Below, piece after piece: positions 25,007 through 35,500 of a stretch of DNA of 64,000 nt (positions within the stretch are counted from its first letter, which is position 1; each line of letters begins with the position of its first letter). Where the stretch lies: positions 1 through 64,000 of the IMG/VR virus record IMGVR_UViG_3300001041_000009. One strand, 5' to 3'. The notes beneath the pieces were generated by a model. It did not search any database and was not told the origin of the DNA. It saw only the letters and a list, made by a program, of their open reading frames with translations. The DNA comes from a virus. The translations under genes and the position numbers were made by a program.

Positions 25007-25798
25007 TCACTTCTCCTTTAATTCTTGAATTCCAGAGAGTATTTTTAACCGGTTTAGTATGTCAGAAAATATACGCATATTTTTATTACATATATCGAAA
25101 CCATACTTTTTCCAGGTATTCAGGATCATAGTATTATGAATTTTGATTTCTTTTAAAATTTCAGATAAATTAGTCAATGCTAAGATATTAACTTTGTTTG
25201 AATCGATACAAACAGGAAACATCCATTTTCCAATACTATAATGCAGTCCCCCATATATATTACAGGGGATAAGTATCGAATAGTCGGAATGAATAATACT
25301 GGGCGCAAGTTTAGATAGTGTAAACTTAAAGTCATCAATATCAACCGATTGATAGTAGTAGTTATTCAGATACGGAACTATTGAATCATAGATGATTTCG
25401 TATTGATCTGTTATGTCGCCGATTACTTTATATTGAGTAGATTCATCAGTATAATCGAGGGTTAACATTTCATTATTAACGAATCCAATAACTTCGGATT
25501 TCCCTGTAAATCGTATAGCCTCAGTTATTCCATCAGCCAGAAGAATCTTATTTACAATATGCCCCTGAGAATGGAACTTAAAAGTCTCTATGATAAATTT
25601 CTCGTCAATAACAGGTAATGGATCGAAAACTAAACTATTTCCGGATGCAAAAATAGTCCTTTCCTTCTCATCTAGTTTATCTACTAAGGCATAGCCAGGT
25701 TTAGTTATACCTGAATTAGTTGCCGGTTTAACGATTTTACCCCGATTGTTGATTTTAGAAAATAGACCTCGTTCACTCTCTTTAAATAATAATAACAT
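25007..25798 (-). CDS. Hypothetical protein (263 aa)
   Basis: The start at 25798 (MLLLFKESERGLFSKINNRG) is chosen because GAGGAG precedes it; the in-frame extension upstream crosses the promoter box. The product is alpha/beta (GYALVDKLDEKERTIFASGN, GKSEVIGFVNNEMLTLDYTD, FDICNKNMRIFSDILNRLKI). Ends in TGA. First gene of the four-gene minus-strand operon. No family recognised. Confidence 0.7.
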   Translation of the reverse strand: MLLLFKESERGLFSKINNRGKIVKPATNSGITKPGYALVDKLDEKERTIFASGNSLVFDPLPVIDEKFIIETFKFHSQGHIVNKILLADGITEAIRFTGKSEVIGFVNNEMLTLDYTDESTQYKVIGDITDQYEIIYDSIVPYLNNYYYQSVDIDDFKFTLSKLAPSIIHSDYSILIPCNIYGGLHYSIGKWMFPVCIDSNKVNILALTNLSEILKEIKIHNTMILNTWKKYGFDICNKNMRIFSDILNRLKILSGIQELKEK

Positions 25799-25847
25799 TA
25801 TTACCACACTCCTCTTTCTCTTTATAATATGTACTCTAACTAATAAG

Positions 25848-25860
25848 ATAATATATAATT
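25848..25860 (-). promoter_or_regulatory. Phage promoter motif AATTATATATTAT
   Basis: The recurring box, 50 nt before the ATG at 25798. A second, weaker copy lies at 25948-25960. Confidence 0.6.
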
Positions 25861-25892
25861 CAAAATCATTATGATCCAAAAAGCGAATAGGG

Positions 25893-25910
25893 CTGGCGGA
25901 TATCCGCCAG
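25893..25910. promoter_or_regulatory. GC-rich 18-bp perfect palindrome
   Basis: CTGGCGGATATCCGCCAG lies in the AT-rich divergent gap between the promoters at 25848 and 26028. It has no T-run, so it is more likely an operator or protein-binding site than a terminator. It could control both directions. Confidence 0.5.
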
Positions 25911-26027
25911 AATCTCCCTCTTTTATATTCGCATAGTCTTCACTTTTATAATATATAAATATATAGTTTTAAATTACTATTTATTCATATTTAAATTTAG
26001 GATCATATAAAATTAATATACTATTAT

Positions 26028-26040
26028 AAATATATATTAT
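26028..26040 (+). promoter_or_regulatory. Phage promoter motif AAATATATATTAT (plus strand)
   Basis: Plus-strand copy of the recurring box, 43 nt before the ATG at 26083 at the head of the virion-gene block. Confidence 0.55.
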
Positions 26041-26082
26041 TCTACTAACTACATAACAAATGTTTAAGAGGAGGTGAGGCAT

Positions 26083-26250
26083 ATGGGTAGTAAAATAAAT
26101 ATTGATGAATTTGTTATAGATGATGTATTTGATACCCTTAAGAATTTAGGTCATAAAGTGGCCATGAAGAAGGGTAAAAAGAAACATGGTAAGAATAAAG
26201 ACAAAGATGAACAAACTGATGGTAAAATGGTGATTAATATTAACGTGTAA
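26083..26250 (+). CDS. Small acidic-then-basic protein (55 aa)
   Basis: The start has a strong ribosome site (GAGGAGGTGAGG). The acidic helical N-terminus MGSKINIDEFVIDDVFDTLK is followed by a very Lys-rich centre (KKGKKKHGKNKDKD) and a beta end (KMVININV). The lysine tract suggests nucleic-acid contact. First gene of the plus-strand virion region. No family recognised. Confidence 0.65.
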   Translation: MGSKINIDEFVIDDVFDTLKNLGHKVAMKKGKKKHGKNKDKDEQTDGKMVININV

Positions 26251-26265
26251 AAACTTACACGTTAA
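26240..26265 (+). terminator. Hairpin at gene end (possible attenuator)
   Basis: TTAACGTGTAA with its perfect complement and an AAAC loop, overlapping the stop codon. There is no T-run, so it may be a processing or attenuation site between the 55-aa gene and the next. Confidence 0.45.
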
Positions 26266-26303
26266 ACTTATTATTAATTAAATTAGTAGGAGGTAATGTT
26301 ATC

Positions 26304-26846
26304 ATGAGTACAGTCAAAACATTTCAGGAAGTCTTTGATGAGATCAAAGCAAACGTATCGATGTCAAAAAAGAACAAGCCGGTAAAATCATTCAGTCGGG
26401 CCGATTTCAATAAGTTGGCTACAGCGTTTTTGAACGAGGAAGCTTACGTTATTAACAGTGTCGGCACCAAAGATGGCGCTATGGTTACTAAGGAAGTTCT
26501 ACCTATCAAAGAATTCCGGAATATGCTCCGGGTTATCCTTGTTGACTTCGGTGTTGACAAGCAAGAAGCTCAGCGTGTTGTTGATGGATATGATATCCAT
26601 AATGTTGACGGCCTTTACGAAGTATGTTCCGAGCTGGTATTCCAGTATATTGCGGCTGGCAAGAAGTTCGATTTCATTCCGAAAGAAGATTTCATCGGCT
26701 CTCTCTCATTGAAAGATCTCGGCCCTTCGGTTGGAGAATTCCGTGATATCAAAACTAAGGATCTCATTAAGGTCAGTAAGAAAGCCCATAGCCTGCTTGA
26801 AAAACGCAGCAAGTGCCCGAAGTGGCTTAAAGAACGCGTCGTTTAA
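26304..26846 (+). CDS. Probable abundant virion protein (180 aa)
   Basis: Ribosome site AGGAGG. A largely helical protein (TFQEVFDEIKANVSMSKKNK, LPIKEFRNMLRVILVDFGVD, DLIKVSKKAHSLLEKRSKCP). Its third-position G/C content is visibly higher than its neighbours' (e.g. CTC, GCC, CGC, TTC). That trait is shared with the genes at 52535, 53630 and 60962 and is usual for strongly expressed genes. The strand switch and following virion genes suggest a structural role. No family recognised. Confidence 0.65.
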   Translation: MSTVKTFQEVFDEIKANVSMSKKNKPVKSFSRADFNKLATAFLNEEAYVINSVGTKDGAMVTKEVLPIKEFRNMLRVILVDFGVDKQEAQRVVDGYDIHNVDGLYEVCSELVFQYIAAGKKFDFIPKEDFIGSLSLKDLGPSVGEFRDIKTKDLIKVSKKAHSLLEKRSKCPKWLKERVV

Positions 26847-26849
26847 TTA

Positions 26850-27016
26850 GTTATCTTTGCCGCCGAGGAGAGCACGAATTAATCCTGGGAATTAGTCCTC
26901 CGTCGGGATTATCGAATCATACCAGCATACATTTTTTGGTTACTTATAATGACCTGCCGTCATTTCAACCAAAAGCTTAATTATGGTTCATTGCCACTCG
27001 GCGACATTTATTAAAA
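26850..27016 (+). ncRNA. Structured intergenic region, possible RNA
   Basis: About 165 nt with no ORF. It has a near-direct repeat (GAATTAATCC / GAATTAGTCC), GC-rich arms (CCGCCGAGGA and TCCTCCGTCGG) and a nested hairpin (TTTGGTT, AATGAC, GTCATT, AACCAAA) at about 26932-26974. It ends at a strong terminator. A stable leader or trailer RNA is possible; no known RNA family recognised. Confidence 0.35.
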
Positions 27017-27061
27017 CTAAACCCCACAGAGTATCAATAAAAGATACTCTGTGGGGTTTAG
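27017..27061 (+). terminator. Strong hairpin terminator
   Basis: Perfect 19-bp stem (CTAAACCCCACAGAGTATC) with a 7-nt loop, ending the 26083-26846 transcription unit and the structured region after it. Confidence 0.75.
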
Positions 27062-27152
27062 ACGTTTTCAATACTTGGTCTTAACTATGTATTTCACCTA
27101 GTATGTATTATCTGATATTTATCAGATATATTAAATAAAGGGGGTAATTGTT

Positions 27153-27320
27153 ATGACAGGTGGATTAATTGCCTTGGGAGTTGCTGGGGTAATTTTGGTA
27201 AAACGAAATATCATTAAAGAGGAAATCCGTAGAAGTACAACTTCAGCATTGGCTTTCTCAATTGGTGGTAGTCTTATCGTGATATTATGTGGACTGATAT
27301 ATTTAAAAGCTGGTATGTAG
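27153..27320 (+). CDS. Small two-helix membrane protein (55 aa)
   Basis: Starts after AAAGGGGGT. Two hydrophobic segments, LIALGVAGVILV and ALAFSIGGSLIVILCGLIYL, flank a short basic loop (KRNIIKEEIRRS), so it is a likely membrane hairpin. The size suits a small phage membrane protein such as a holin-like or inhibitory peptide, but no lysis gene is adjacent. Its stop lies 3 nt before the next ATG, so the two are coupled. Confidence 0.6.
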   Translation: MTGGLIALGVAGVILVKRNIIKEEIRRSTTSALAFSIGGSLIVILCGLIYLKAGM

Positions 27321-27323
27321 TAT

Positions 27324-27728
27324 ATGACATATTATCAGTTTCCAACATATGAAGATAGACTAAATGCTCATAATTTAATTATTCGTCATGCTAATGCTAA
27401 AGGTGAATTTAGTCGGGTCGTCATGATGATTGAACTGGCTAAAATCATTACTAAATATAACCTAACTACTATACCGATATTCAATTATTCAATTCACATA
27501 CTTGGATATTCTAATCTTATACCTATTATTTCTATCATAAATACCAGGTTAAGTGATGATTGTCCAGATTGTAAAGCAGGTTCAGAATCTGCAAGTTATT
27601 TCAGAACTGAAAGAGAAAATCATAATGAAATTTTTGACGTTATTAGTATAGTCTGTCTTAATTGTGGATGTGTTTACAGTGCTAAGGCATCTAATGGGCG
27701 GACTAATATTAATAAGTTAATGAAGTAA
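27324..27728 (+). CDS. Zinc-ribbon protein (134 aa)
   Basis: A helical N-terminus is followed by two CxxC pairs 40 residues apart (DDCPDCKAGS and VCLNCGCVYS), forming a likely zinc ribbon at about residues 75-125. Coupled to the small membrane protein upstream. It could bind DNA or RNA or be a transcription-associated ribbon; nothing specific can be read. The order suggests an operon reaching to 29370. Confidence 0.65.
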   Translation: MTYYQFPTYEDRLNAHNLIIRHANAKGEFSRVVMMIELAKIITKYNLTTIPIFNYSIHILGYSNLIPIISIINTRLSDDCPDCKAGSESASYFRTERENHNEIFDVISIVCLNCGCVYSAKASNGRTNINKLMK

Positions 27729-27755
27729 ATAGAGAAAGAGGAGAGTGTGTTTAAC

Positions 27756-29060
27756 ATGGCTAATTTTGAAGTGGGTAAATGTTATCAACATGAAAGCGGA
27801 ATTGAGACTAAAGCAGTTGAGGTAGTTCAGAGTACAGCATTTGGTGCAAAACTTCTTTGTAGAGCTGGCACTGGAGCTTTGATTATGATTGGTAAAGACG
27901 ACCCGGCATATACCGAAGGTTGGGTTGAAATAACCGAGACAGAACACAATAAGCATAAAAAGATCTATGAAGCTATGGCTATTATGTCCGATAAGTATCT
28001 TGAGTGGGATCTTGATCAAATTTTGGAGGTCGGGGAATTTTTAACCAATGTTATCTCCGACGATGACGATGATGATCCGTGTGATGAATTGGGATGTATT
28101 GGTTCAGATTGTGAACACTATGGTGTTGATGATATGGAGGAGTGTCAAACCCCAGATAATCTTAATGGGAAAATACAGATGGGTAGACCATCTATGGTCA
28201 TAGAACTTTTTAATGTTAATTCTCTCCAACGATTAAAAGTTGAGAATGAGTTAATACCTCTTATAGATAAGAAGTTTTGTGAATTCATGGAAGGTTTATG
28301 CGATAAGACTAATGCCGGTGTCCTGGATTTAAAACATCGAGAATATCATTGTATTAGTACTTCAATTCCTAAATCCCAGAAAGATCCTCTAGAAAAGGAT
28401 CTGAGTAAACTTCTAGAAATGGACATTACCTCGGTATTTCCAGATTTTGAATTATCGGATAGTAGTATTGATAAATTGAAGATCACTGGGAAGTTCAACG
28501 AACTTAAATACGCTTTTGAGTGTTTGAGTAAAGCAATGGATGTATTTATTCAAACCCCAAATTATGCCGTAACTGAGTTAAGTGATGGGGTTAATAACAT
28601 TCCCGTAATGGACCGAGTTACTGATACCGATATTGATGCAAGTTGTCTGAGCGACGTGGTTAGATCTAGGCCTGGATCTGTTATCACGGATAATGATTTC
28701 AAACGGAGAGACGAAGCATTTGTAGAAAGATGCTTTCCTGGTGAAATGGGTATAATTGATTCTATTAGTATTGATAAAGGCAGTATGAAGCCCTCAACTC
28801 CAGAGAATGAATTACCTAATATCAAACAACCGGAACGCTTTGAGATAGGTAAATATTATCGTCATACTTCAGGTGTAGATATTCATATTATAAAACTTGC
28901 GGATATATCAACACATGGACTTGGGGTTCTTGAAGTGGCAAGTTATAACCCAAACGATTCTAATCATATAGGTGTGGGTCGTGTACTTGTTAATTCTACT
29001 GGTAATTATACTGAGATAACCCAAGACGAATGGACAAAAAACTTACAAGGGAGTAGATAA
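27756..29060 (+). CDS. Two-domain protein with duplicated ends and a baseplate-like patch
   Basis: The start at 27756 (MANFEVGKCYQHESG) is chosen for the ribosome site AGAGGAGAG; 434 aa. The N-terminal module (FEVGKCYQHESGIETKAVEV) recurs at the C-terminus (FEIGKYYRHTSGVDIHIIKL), both ending in an EIT..E element, so a small beta-barrel-like domain has been duplicated. An acidic Cys-containing segment (SDDDDDDPCDELGCIGSDCE) and a central helical region lie between. Residues GEMGIIDSISIDKG match a segment of the baseplate protein at 39406-41133. Function unknown. Confidence 0.65.
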   Translation: MANFEVGKCYQHESGIETKAVEVVQSTAFGAKLLCRAGTGALIMIGKDDPAYTEGWVEITETEHNKHKKIYEAMAIMSDKYLEWDLDQILEVGEFLTNVISDDDDDDPCDELGCIGSDCEHYGVDDMEECQTPDNLNGKIQMGRPSMVIELFNVNSLQRLKVENELIPLIDKKFCEFMEGLCDKTNAGVLDLKHREYHCISTSIPKSQKDPLEKDLSKLLEMDITSVFPDFELSDSSIDKLKITGKFNELKYAFECLSKAMDVFIQTPNYAVTELSDGVNNIPVMDRVTDTDIDASCLSDVVRSRPGSVITDNDFKRRDEAFVERCFPGEMGIIDSISIDKGSMKPSTPENELPNIKQPERFEIGKYYRHTSGVDIHIIKLADISTHGLGVLEVASYNPNDSNHIGVGRVLVNSTGNYTEITQDEWTKNLQGSR

Positions 29061-29064
29061 CAGA

Positions 29065-29370
29065 ATGTATATGTTGGTTGAAGAAAAAAATACGCAGAGA
29101 CATATTAGGAAAATTGATGAGGTTATTACTAAGACATTAAACGTGAGAGCTGTGTTATCTGAAGATTTACATGTTGAATTAGTTACCACATGGATACAAA
29201 CTCATGGTAAACAACATCGGGTTAAAGTTAAATCTGGCCAGATGCGAGTAGATGATACTTATACATTTCAAATTGAATGTACCGGTACTGTTACACACAT
29301 CAGAAGTTATAAAATGATGATAGCTAGTCTAGTTGCCAGTTATTCAAAACAATTTGAATTTAGTGAATAG
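29065..29370 (+). CDS. Hypothetical protein (101 aa)
   Basis: MYMLVEEKNTQRHIRKIDEV opens a small alpha/beta domain ending SYKMMIASLVASYSKQFEF. It starts 5 nt after the previous stop and is the last gene before a strong terminator and the tape-measure gene. No family recognised. Confidence 0.6.
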   Translation: MYMLVEEKNTQRHIRKIDEVITKTLNVRAVLSEDLHVELVTTWIQTHGKQHRVKVKSGQMRVDDTYTFQIECTGTVTHIRSYKMMIASLVASYSKQFEFSE

Positions 29371-29382
29371 TGTAATCTATTT

Positions 29383-29419
29383 AAATATACAGAGCATCTT
29401 TTTGATGCTCTGTATATTT
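29383..29419 (+). terminator. Rho-independent terminator
   Basis: 16-bp stem (AAATATACAGAGCATC) with a T5 loop, followed by a T-rich tract. Confidence 0.85.
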
Positions 29420-29500
29420 TTTTGTCTTTTTAACAAACCTTATTTTTTTATAGTAAAACATTTATCTAAGACTATATGTATTATGAAAGGAGATGAAAGT

Positions 29501-32500
29501 ATGATTGATAAAAGTAAGAAAGGATCAGTTAAAGTTAAAACTCCAAGTGCAATGTCTTGGTTTAAAAATGTTGGTAAATCATTAGGCTATACATCTATGG
29601 ATCTTGTAAATGAAATGATGCCAGCAACTATTGATTTCACTACATCTAATGTAGAAACTGTAAAGGAATTATATACAGATTTACGCAGAATGAAATCTCA
29701 AGGTAAACGTGTCGTTGATGAAATTATCGGTAGTGAATATGCTGATATAGCAAGATCATCAATACAAAATGCTATGAAGGATATTAAATCAGGTAAGATA
29801 TATAATAAGGATCGTCAAGATAAGGTATTCCAAGATGGTGACGATGAATTTGGAATGAGTGATTTTAACTTTGATGAATCCGATGATACATCATCTAAGC
29901 AACAACCAATTCATATTAATAATATAGAAGGTAATATAAATAAGAATAATCCCATGGTTAAAGCTGTAGATAGACAAACTCAAGCTATGTTGTCAACAGC
30001 TCAGGTAACAAATGATTTAGGTGTATCATTAGCTACCACCACATTATTATCTAATAAAAAAATAGGTACTGGTATAATGCAGGGATTGAATGGGATTAAT
30101 AATAACTTAGCTTTATTAGTTAACTTCCAGAGTGAATCTATGACAAAATATATATCAGCATCTTTAGTCTATTACGAACAAAATCTAAAAGTATTAGGAG
30201 ATACTTTACTTGAGATTCAAAAGTCTTCACCTAAACCTACTGAACCAGGTAAGAGGAAAGACGATCCTTTAGATATGGCTTTATTATCTAAAGGAGGTTT
30301 GAATCTTAAAGGTTATGGTAATATGGTATGGAAACAAGTTGGAAATGCTATTGATTCTAATATGTTTTTATCACCAATAAAAAGTATGTTGCAGGATAAA
30401 GATACTTTAAAATTCCTTGCGGCCTCACCCTTAAGTTTTATTTCAACTAAAATAGTTACAGCTTTAATACCAAATATGCTTAAGTCAGCGATGACAGATA
30501 TGGATAAGTCCTTTCAGGGATTTTTCCCAGCCATGCTAATGAAAATTAACAGACTAGCTTATAAATCTGATAATCCTATAATGCAATTATTTGGTCAGGT
30601 GTTTGGAGCTAATGTTAAAACAAAATCATCTGTAGATATGTCTAAGTTTAATAAAGGGCCAGTTCCTTTTGATGGGTATGTTAAGAAATCAATAACTGAT
30701 GTTATACCAACATATTTAAGAAAAATACTCTCTGCTTTAACAGGTAAAGAAGAGATGGGTTTCGATTATGATAAGGGAACATTTGGATCAGTTTATCAAA
30801 TGAAAAAAGATTTTGATGATCAGAAAGAAAGAACTGTTCTAAATCAATTTAGTGATGCTATTAGTGAAATAAAAGATAGAGCTAATTCATTTTATATTGA
30901 AGATGGTGTGGAACGTAATAAATTTTATAAAGATATAGATAGTTTCTTTATAAACCTTGCAAAATCTAATTATCTTGTAAATCCAACTAGTACTAAAGAT
31001 AAAAATGGTAATGCCGTTGATGAACTAGCTGATGTATTTAAATTTAAAGGGGATCAGCAGAAATTCTTTAGACAATTGATTCTATCTCTACCTAAGAATA
31101 TGCAATCACAGATGTTTGGTATGGGCGTAATTAATGCCCGTAGAGAACAAAACAGATTCATGATGGATGCCGAGGAGAATCCTTTAAAGAATAATGCTAA
31201 TAATATATTTAATGAAGCTGGAATAGATGGTCATCTTACTCGCGATACTAAAGATCCAAGTAAGTTTAAACTAAAAAAAGGCGGAGGGTTATTGCCATCC
31301 GATGCATATGATCTTAACAGTTTAGATTATTTACGTGATATTAAAAAAATATTACTTAAAGGCATAATAGTATTTCCAAATCAGTCAACTAATACAGATC
31401 CTCTTTCACCATTCGTTCCACCGACTCATAGTAGTAGTGGATTAAAGAGAATGAAACAAAGAGAAGATATTATAAAAGAAAGAAATCGAAAGAATAATAC
31501 AATCACACCATCAACTGAAACTCAAATTGGTCAGAGAATGAATCATGGTCAAAGAACAATAGATTCACTTTCAGATTCGGGTCTAGGAGAAGGAGATTTT
31601 CAAGCTCAAATTGGAACATATGTGAGTGAAAGAGATAAAGTTCCTGGACCAAATCAAGGTAATAATATATTCAAATGGGCAGGTAAATTCTTTAAAGGTG
31701 ACGCTCAAGAAAGATATAATATGATTAGAGAGAAAGTCAATGATTTATTTCAGGCACCAGTTAAATTATTATCAGGTGTATTTAAGAAGATAGATTTAAC
31801 CATGTATGAAATGGTGTTTGGTAAACAAGGAACTGATGAGAACACTTCATTTTTTTCTAAGACTTTATCATTAATGAAAACTAAATTTGAAACATTTTCT
31901 ACATGGATGAAGACAGAGATATTTCTCCCGATTAAAGATGCTCTCTTTGGAAAAGATGGATTTATAACTAAATTGAAAAATAGTGAAATGGTTAATACAG
32001 CTAAAGGTAAACTCTCTAAATTAGCCAATTATCTATTTGGAGATCCGGGTGGAGCTAATGGGGCAAGAGAAAATGGTGTATTCTCCCAAACTGCAAATTC
32101 ATTAATGGATATCTGGGATGGGGCTAAATATTATTTCACTGGTAAAGGTTATACTAATAGAGCTGGTGATAAATTCTCAGATAATAATTCTAGTGTTTTC
32201 GGTGAATTGAAATCGATGTTTAAAGACTTTAAAGGAAATTTAAAAGAATATTTATTTGGCAAGAAAGATACTAATGATCCTACTAATAATACTAAAGGTG
32301 TTTTTTCTGGAATTGTTAGTAGTATTGGTAAAGGTTTCCAAAACTTTAGTGATGCTATGTTTGGACCAAAACGAATTGGTGGTAAAGATAATCAGAATCA
32401 TATTGTCATGGATGAACTATTTAAAAATATTAAAAAGAAGGCACCAAAGTCATTAGCTTATGGTTTATTAGGTGGAACTGCTGGTTTATTATTTGGAGGT

Positions 32501-35500
32501 AAATTAGGTTTACTAGGCTCGTTATTATTACCAGGTGGCCCTATTGGTGGGGCTGTAGTCGCGACTACTATGGGATTCTTATCCCAATCAGATAGATTTA
32601 ATAATTGGTTGTTTGGTCCTAAGGATATTAATGGAACTCGAATTGGTGGTTTTGTTAGTAAAAAAACAACTGATTTTTTAAAGAAGAATAAGGTTGGTAT
32701 AATTGGTGGAGCTAGTATGGGAGCCGCTAAATCATTATTAACTAGCTTCGGCTTATTACCATCATTTTTCTTACCTGGAGGAATTGTCGGTGGGGCTATA
32801 TTAGGGGTTGGCACATCTTTATTAGTACGATCCGAACGTTTTCAAAAGGCGATGTTTGGTGAGAAAGATGCTGATGGAAAAAGACAAGGTGGAGTTGTAG
32901 ACAAATTATTTGGTCAATTTAGAAAAGGAAAGAATAAAAATTTATTTGGTAATATGGGAGCTGGTGCGGCTGGTGGAGCCGCACTTGGTATGATTACAAG
33001 TAAATTTGGTTTAATGGGTGCGATGCTATTACCTGGTGGTCCTATTGGTGGAGCATTATTAGGTGCCGCCGCAGGTATTGCATTATCTTCAGATAAATGG
33101 AGAAAGGCTTTGTTTGGTGAATTCGATGCTGATACACAATTAAGAAAAGGAGGACTTTTCGGGAAATTTATTAACTGGACAAAGTTAGAAGTATTAGCTC
33201 CTTTAAAATTAAAATTCGGAGAGATAAACCTTAATATACAAAAATGGTTTGGGGAGAGTATTGCTAATCCATTCTTAAATGCAATAGATCCTTTAAAACA
33301 TGAAATGACTCTTATGATTAGGAGCTTAAAAGATACTTTTGTTCAGGGTTGGAAAAACTTTCAAACATTCTTAGGGACTTCCTTTGAGAAATTTGTTGGT
33401 AAACCTTTTGGACAATTTATGAATGATAATGTTATGAAACCTTTGAAAAGTTTCTTATCAACACTTCTTAATGGTATTGGTAGAATATTTGGGCCATTAT
33501 TGTCAGCACCACTTAGAGCTATGGAAGGTTTATCTGAAGGATTAATGGCTCGACATAAAGAGCAAGGTGTTGCGGCTTATCGTAAGAAAAGAGGTTTCTG
33601 GGGTTCAGTTAAAGACAGTATATTCAATAGACAAGCTATTGAAGATGCTAGGAATAGTTCTGAAGGAGCACCTTATGCTAAGGAATTAGAGATTGCTAAA
33701 GCTAAACGAGCATCCGATACTGCAGCTAAATATAATGAGAAGAAAGCTATATTGGATGCTAAGTGGGATAAACTTAATAGAAGACGTGGTGTTGGTTCTG
33801 ATAACGATTATGATAATTTTGATAGAAATGGTAACGTAATAGTTGATGTATATAGAACTCATGGTAGTGAAGGAAATCCTATTGAATCGGCTAATACTAG
33901 AATAGCTGAAGCTAACAATATGTCAAATCCAAATCAATCAAATAAGTCTACATTTCCCGTTGTTAGTTTAGATGATTATAGGCAATCGAAAAGTTCTAAT
34001 ATACCAACAACTCAAAGTGGACCAACTCAATCAAGACCCACTCTTCAATTAGTTCCACCAATTAATAACTCTCAACAGGATAATGGACCAACTCCTATAA
34101 TGGATAATTCTTCAAATAAAACAAATACAACTACTTTAGCACCTCAAGTTAGTAAATCTGGTAAGACGTCTACATTAGAATTTAAACCTCAAATTATGAA
34201 TGATATGGCCAGCGATATTAAGATTATTGCTCAAGAAGTAAAAGGTCAATTAGATGGTGTTGGTAGTAATGTATTTAAAATAAGAAAATTATTACAACAA
34301 CAAAGTGGTATAGGAGATGAAGATCTATCCGGTAGTTCTAATAGGGATAGAATTGGTTTCTTAGGTAAAATAAAAAGAGCTTTATATAAACCTTTTGACA
34401 CAGCTAAAGAATTATTGATGAAACCAATTAGATATGTTGGAGATAAATTATCAACTCTTGGTACTACAATTGTAAGTGTAGGTAAAGCAATTGTAAAAAT
34501 TCCTGTCGATATAGCTAAGGGGATGTGGAATTTTAGTAAAGAAGTATTAAATATTGGTAAAGAAACATTATTGGCTTTAGTTAAATTACCATTAGCTATA
34601 GTAAAAACTGTTGGATTTGCATTACAAACGGTCGCTGAATCATTAAAGATTGTGGGACCTGCCATTGGTGAATCATTAAAAGGTGTCGCTAAATTATTCA
34701 GTGGTACATTAGGTTTAGTATCACATTCACTAATCGGTTTCGGTAAAGGCCTTGGAGAAATACTTCTCGGTGTTGGACAAGGTTTAGGTATGATAACAAA
34801 AGGTATTGGTGAAGCTGTTGGTAAAGCTATATCTGGTACTGTAGGTGCACTATTCAAAATGGTTCCTATGGTAACTGACTTTATGTTTAAATCGGCAAGT
34901 GCTATAACAGATTTCACATTTAATGTAGTCACATCAGTAGGTCAGAAATTACTTTCTATTGGTGATAGTTTATTTGAAATTGTAACATCACCTATTAAGT
35001 TCTTAGCTGGTTCTATTGGTAAAATGGCTGGGTGGAAAAGTGAGGTTATTATAGCCGGGGGTTCTTTAGATTTAGTTAAAGAAGTTAGGGTAATGCAGAT
35101 TAATGGAAGTGCAAGAACTTTAGCTCCTACAGGAACTGATGGAGTAACCCATTCAGGGAATTTAACTCCAATGCCAGTACGAATAGTTTCATCGGATACA
35201 TTACCAGTTAGATTAGTATCAACCACTCCATCTCCAAACTCAGGTTCATCAACAAGAGGAAAAGTACTTCCCTTCCGTTCTATATCTAATGGGATGGATC
35301 AAATTACAAACTCAATGCTCGGTGCAATGAATATTTTTGATACTAAAGAAGATAAAGAGGATGCTGCCAGAGCTGAAGAAGCTGCACAAGAAGCTGAGTT
35401 GAATGCTGACCAGAAACAAGTATCCAGAAGAACCGCTTCTTTTACTATAGCTCAAAATCAAGCCAGAGAGGATAGAGAATTTACTCAGAATAGTCAGATT

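Noticed and set aside
34246-34932. Long minus-strand ORF opposite the tape measure (228 aa), and others at 32458 and 36643
   Set aside because: Low-complexity Pro/Ile/Asn composition, no ribosome site, fully overlapped by a certain gene: antisense shadows.
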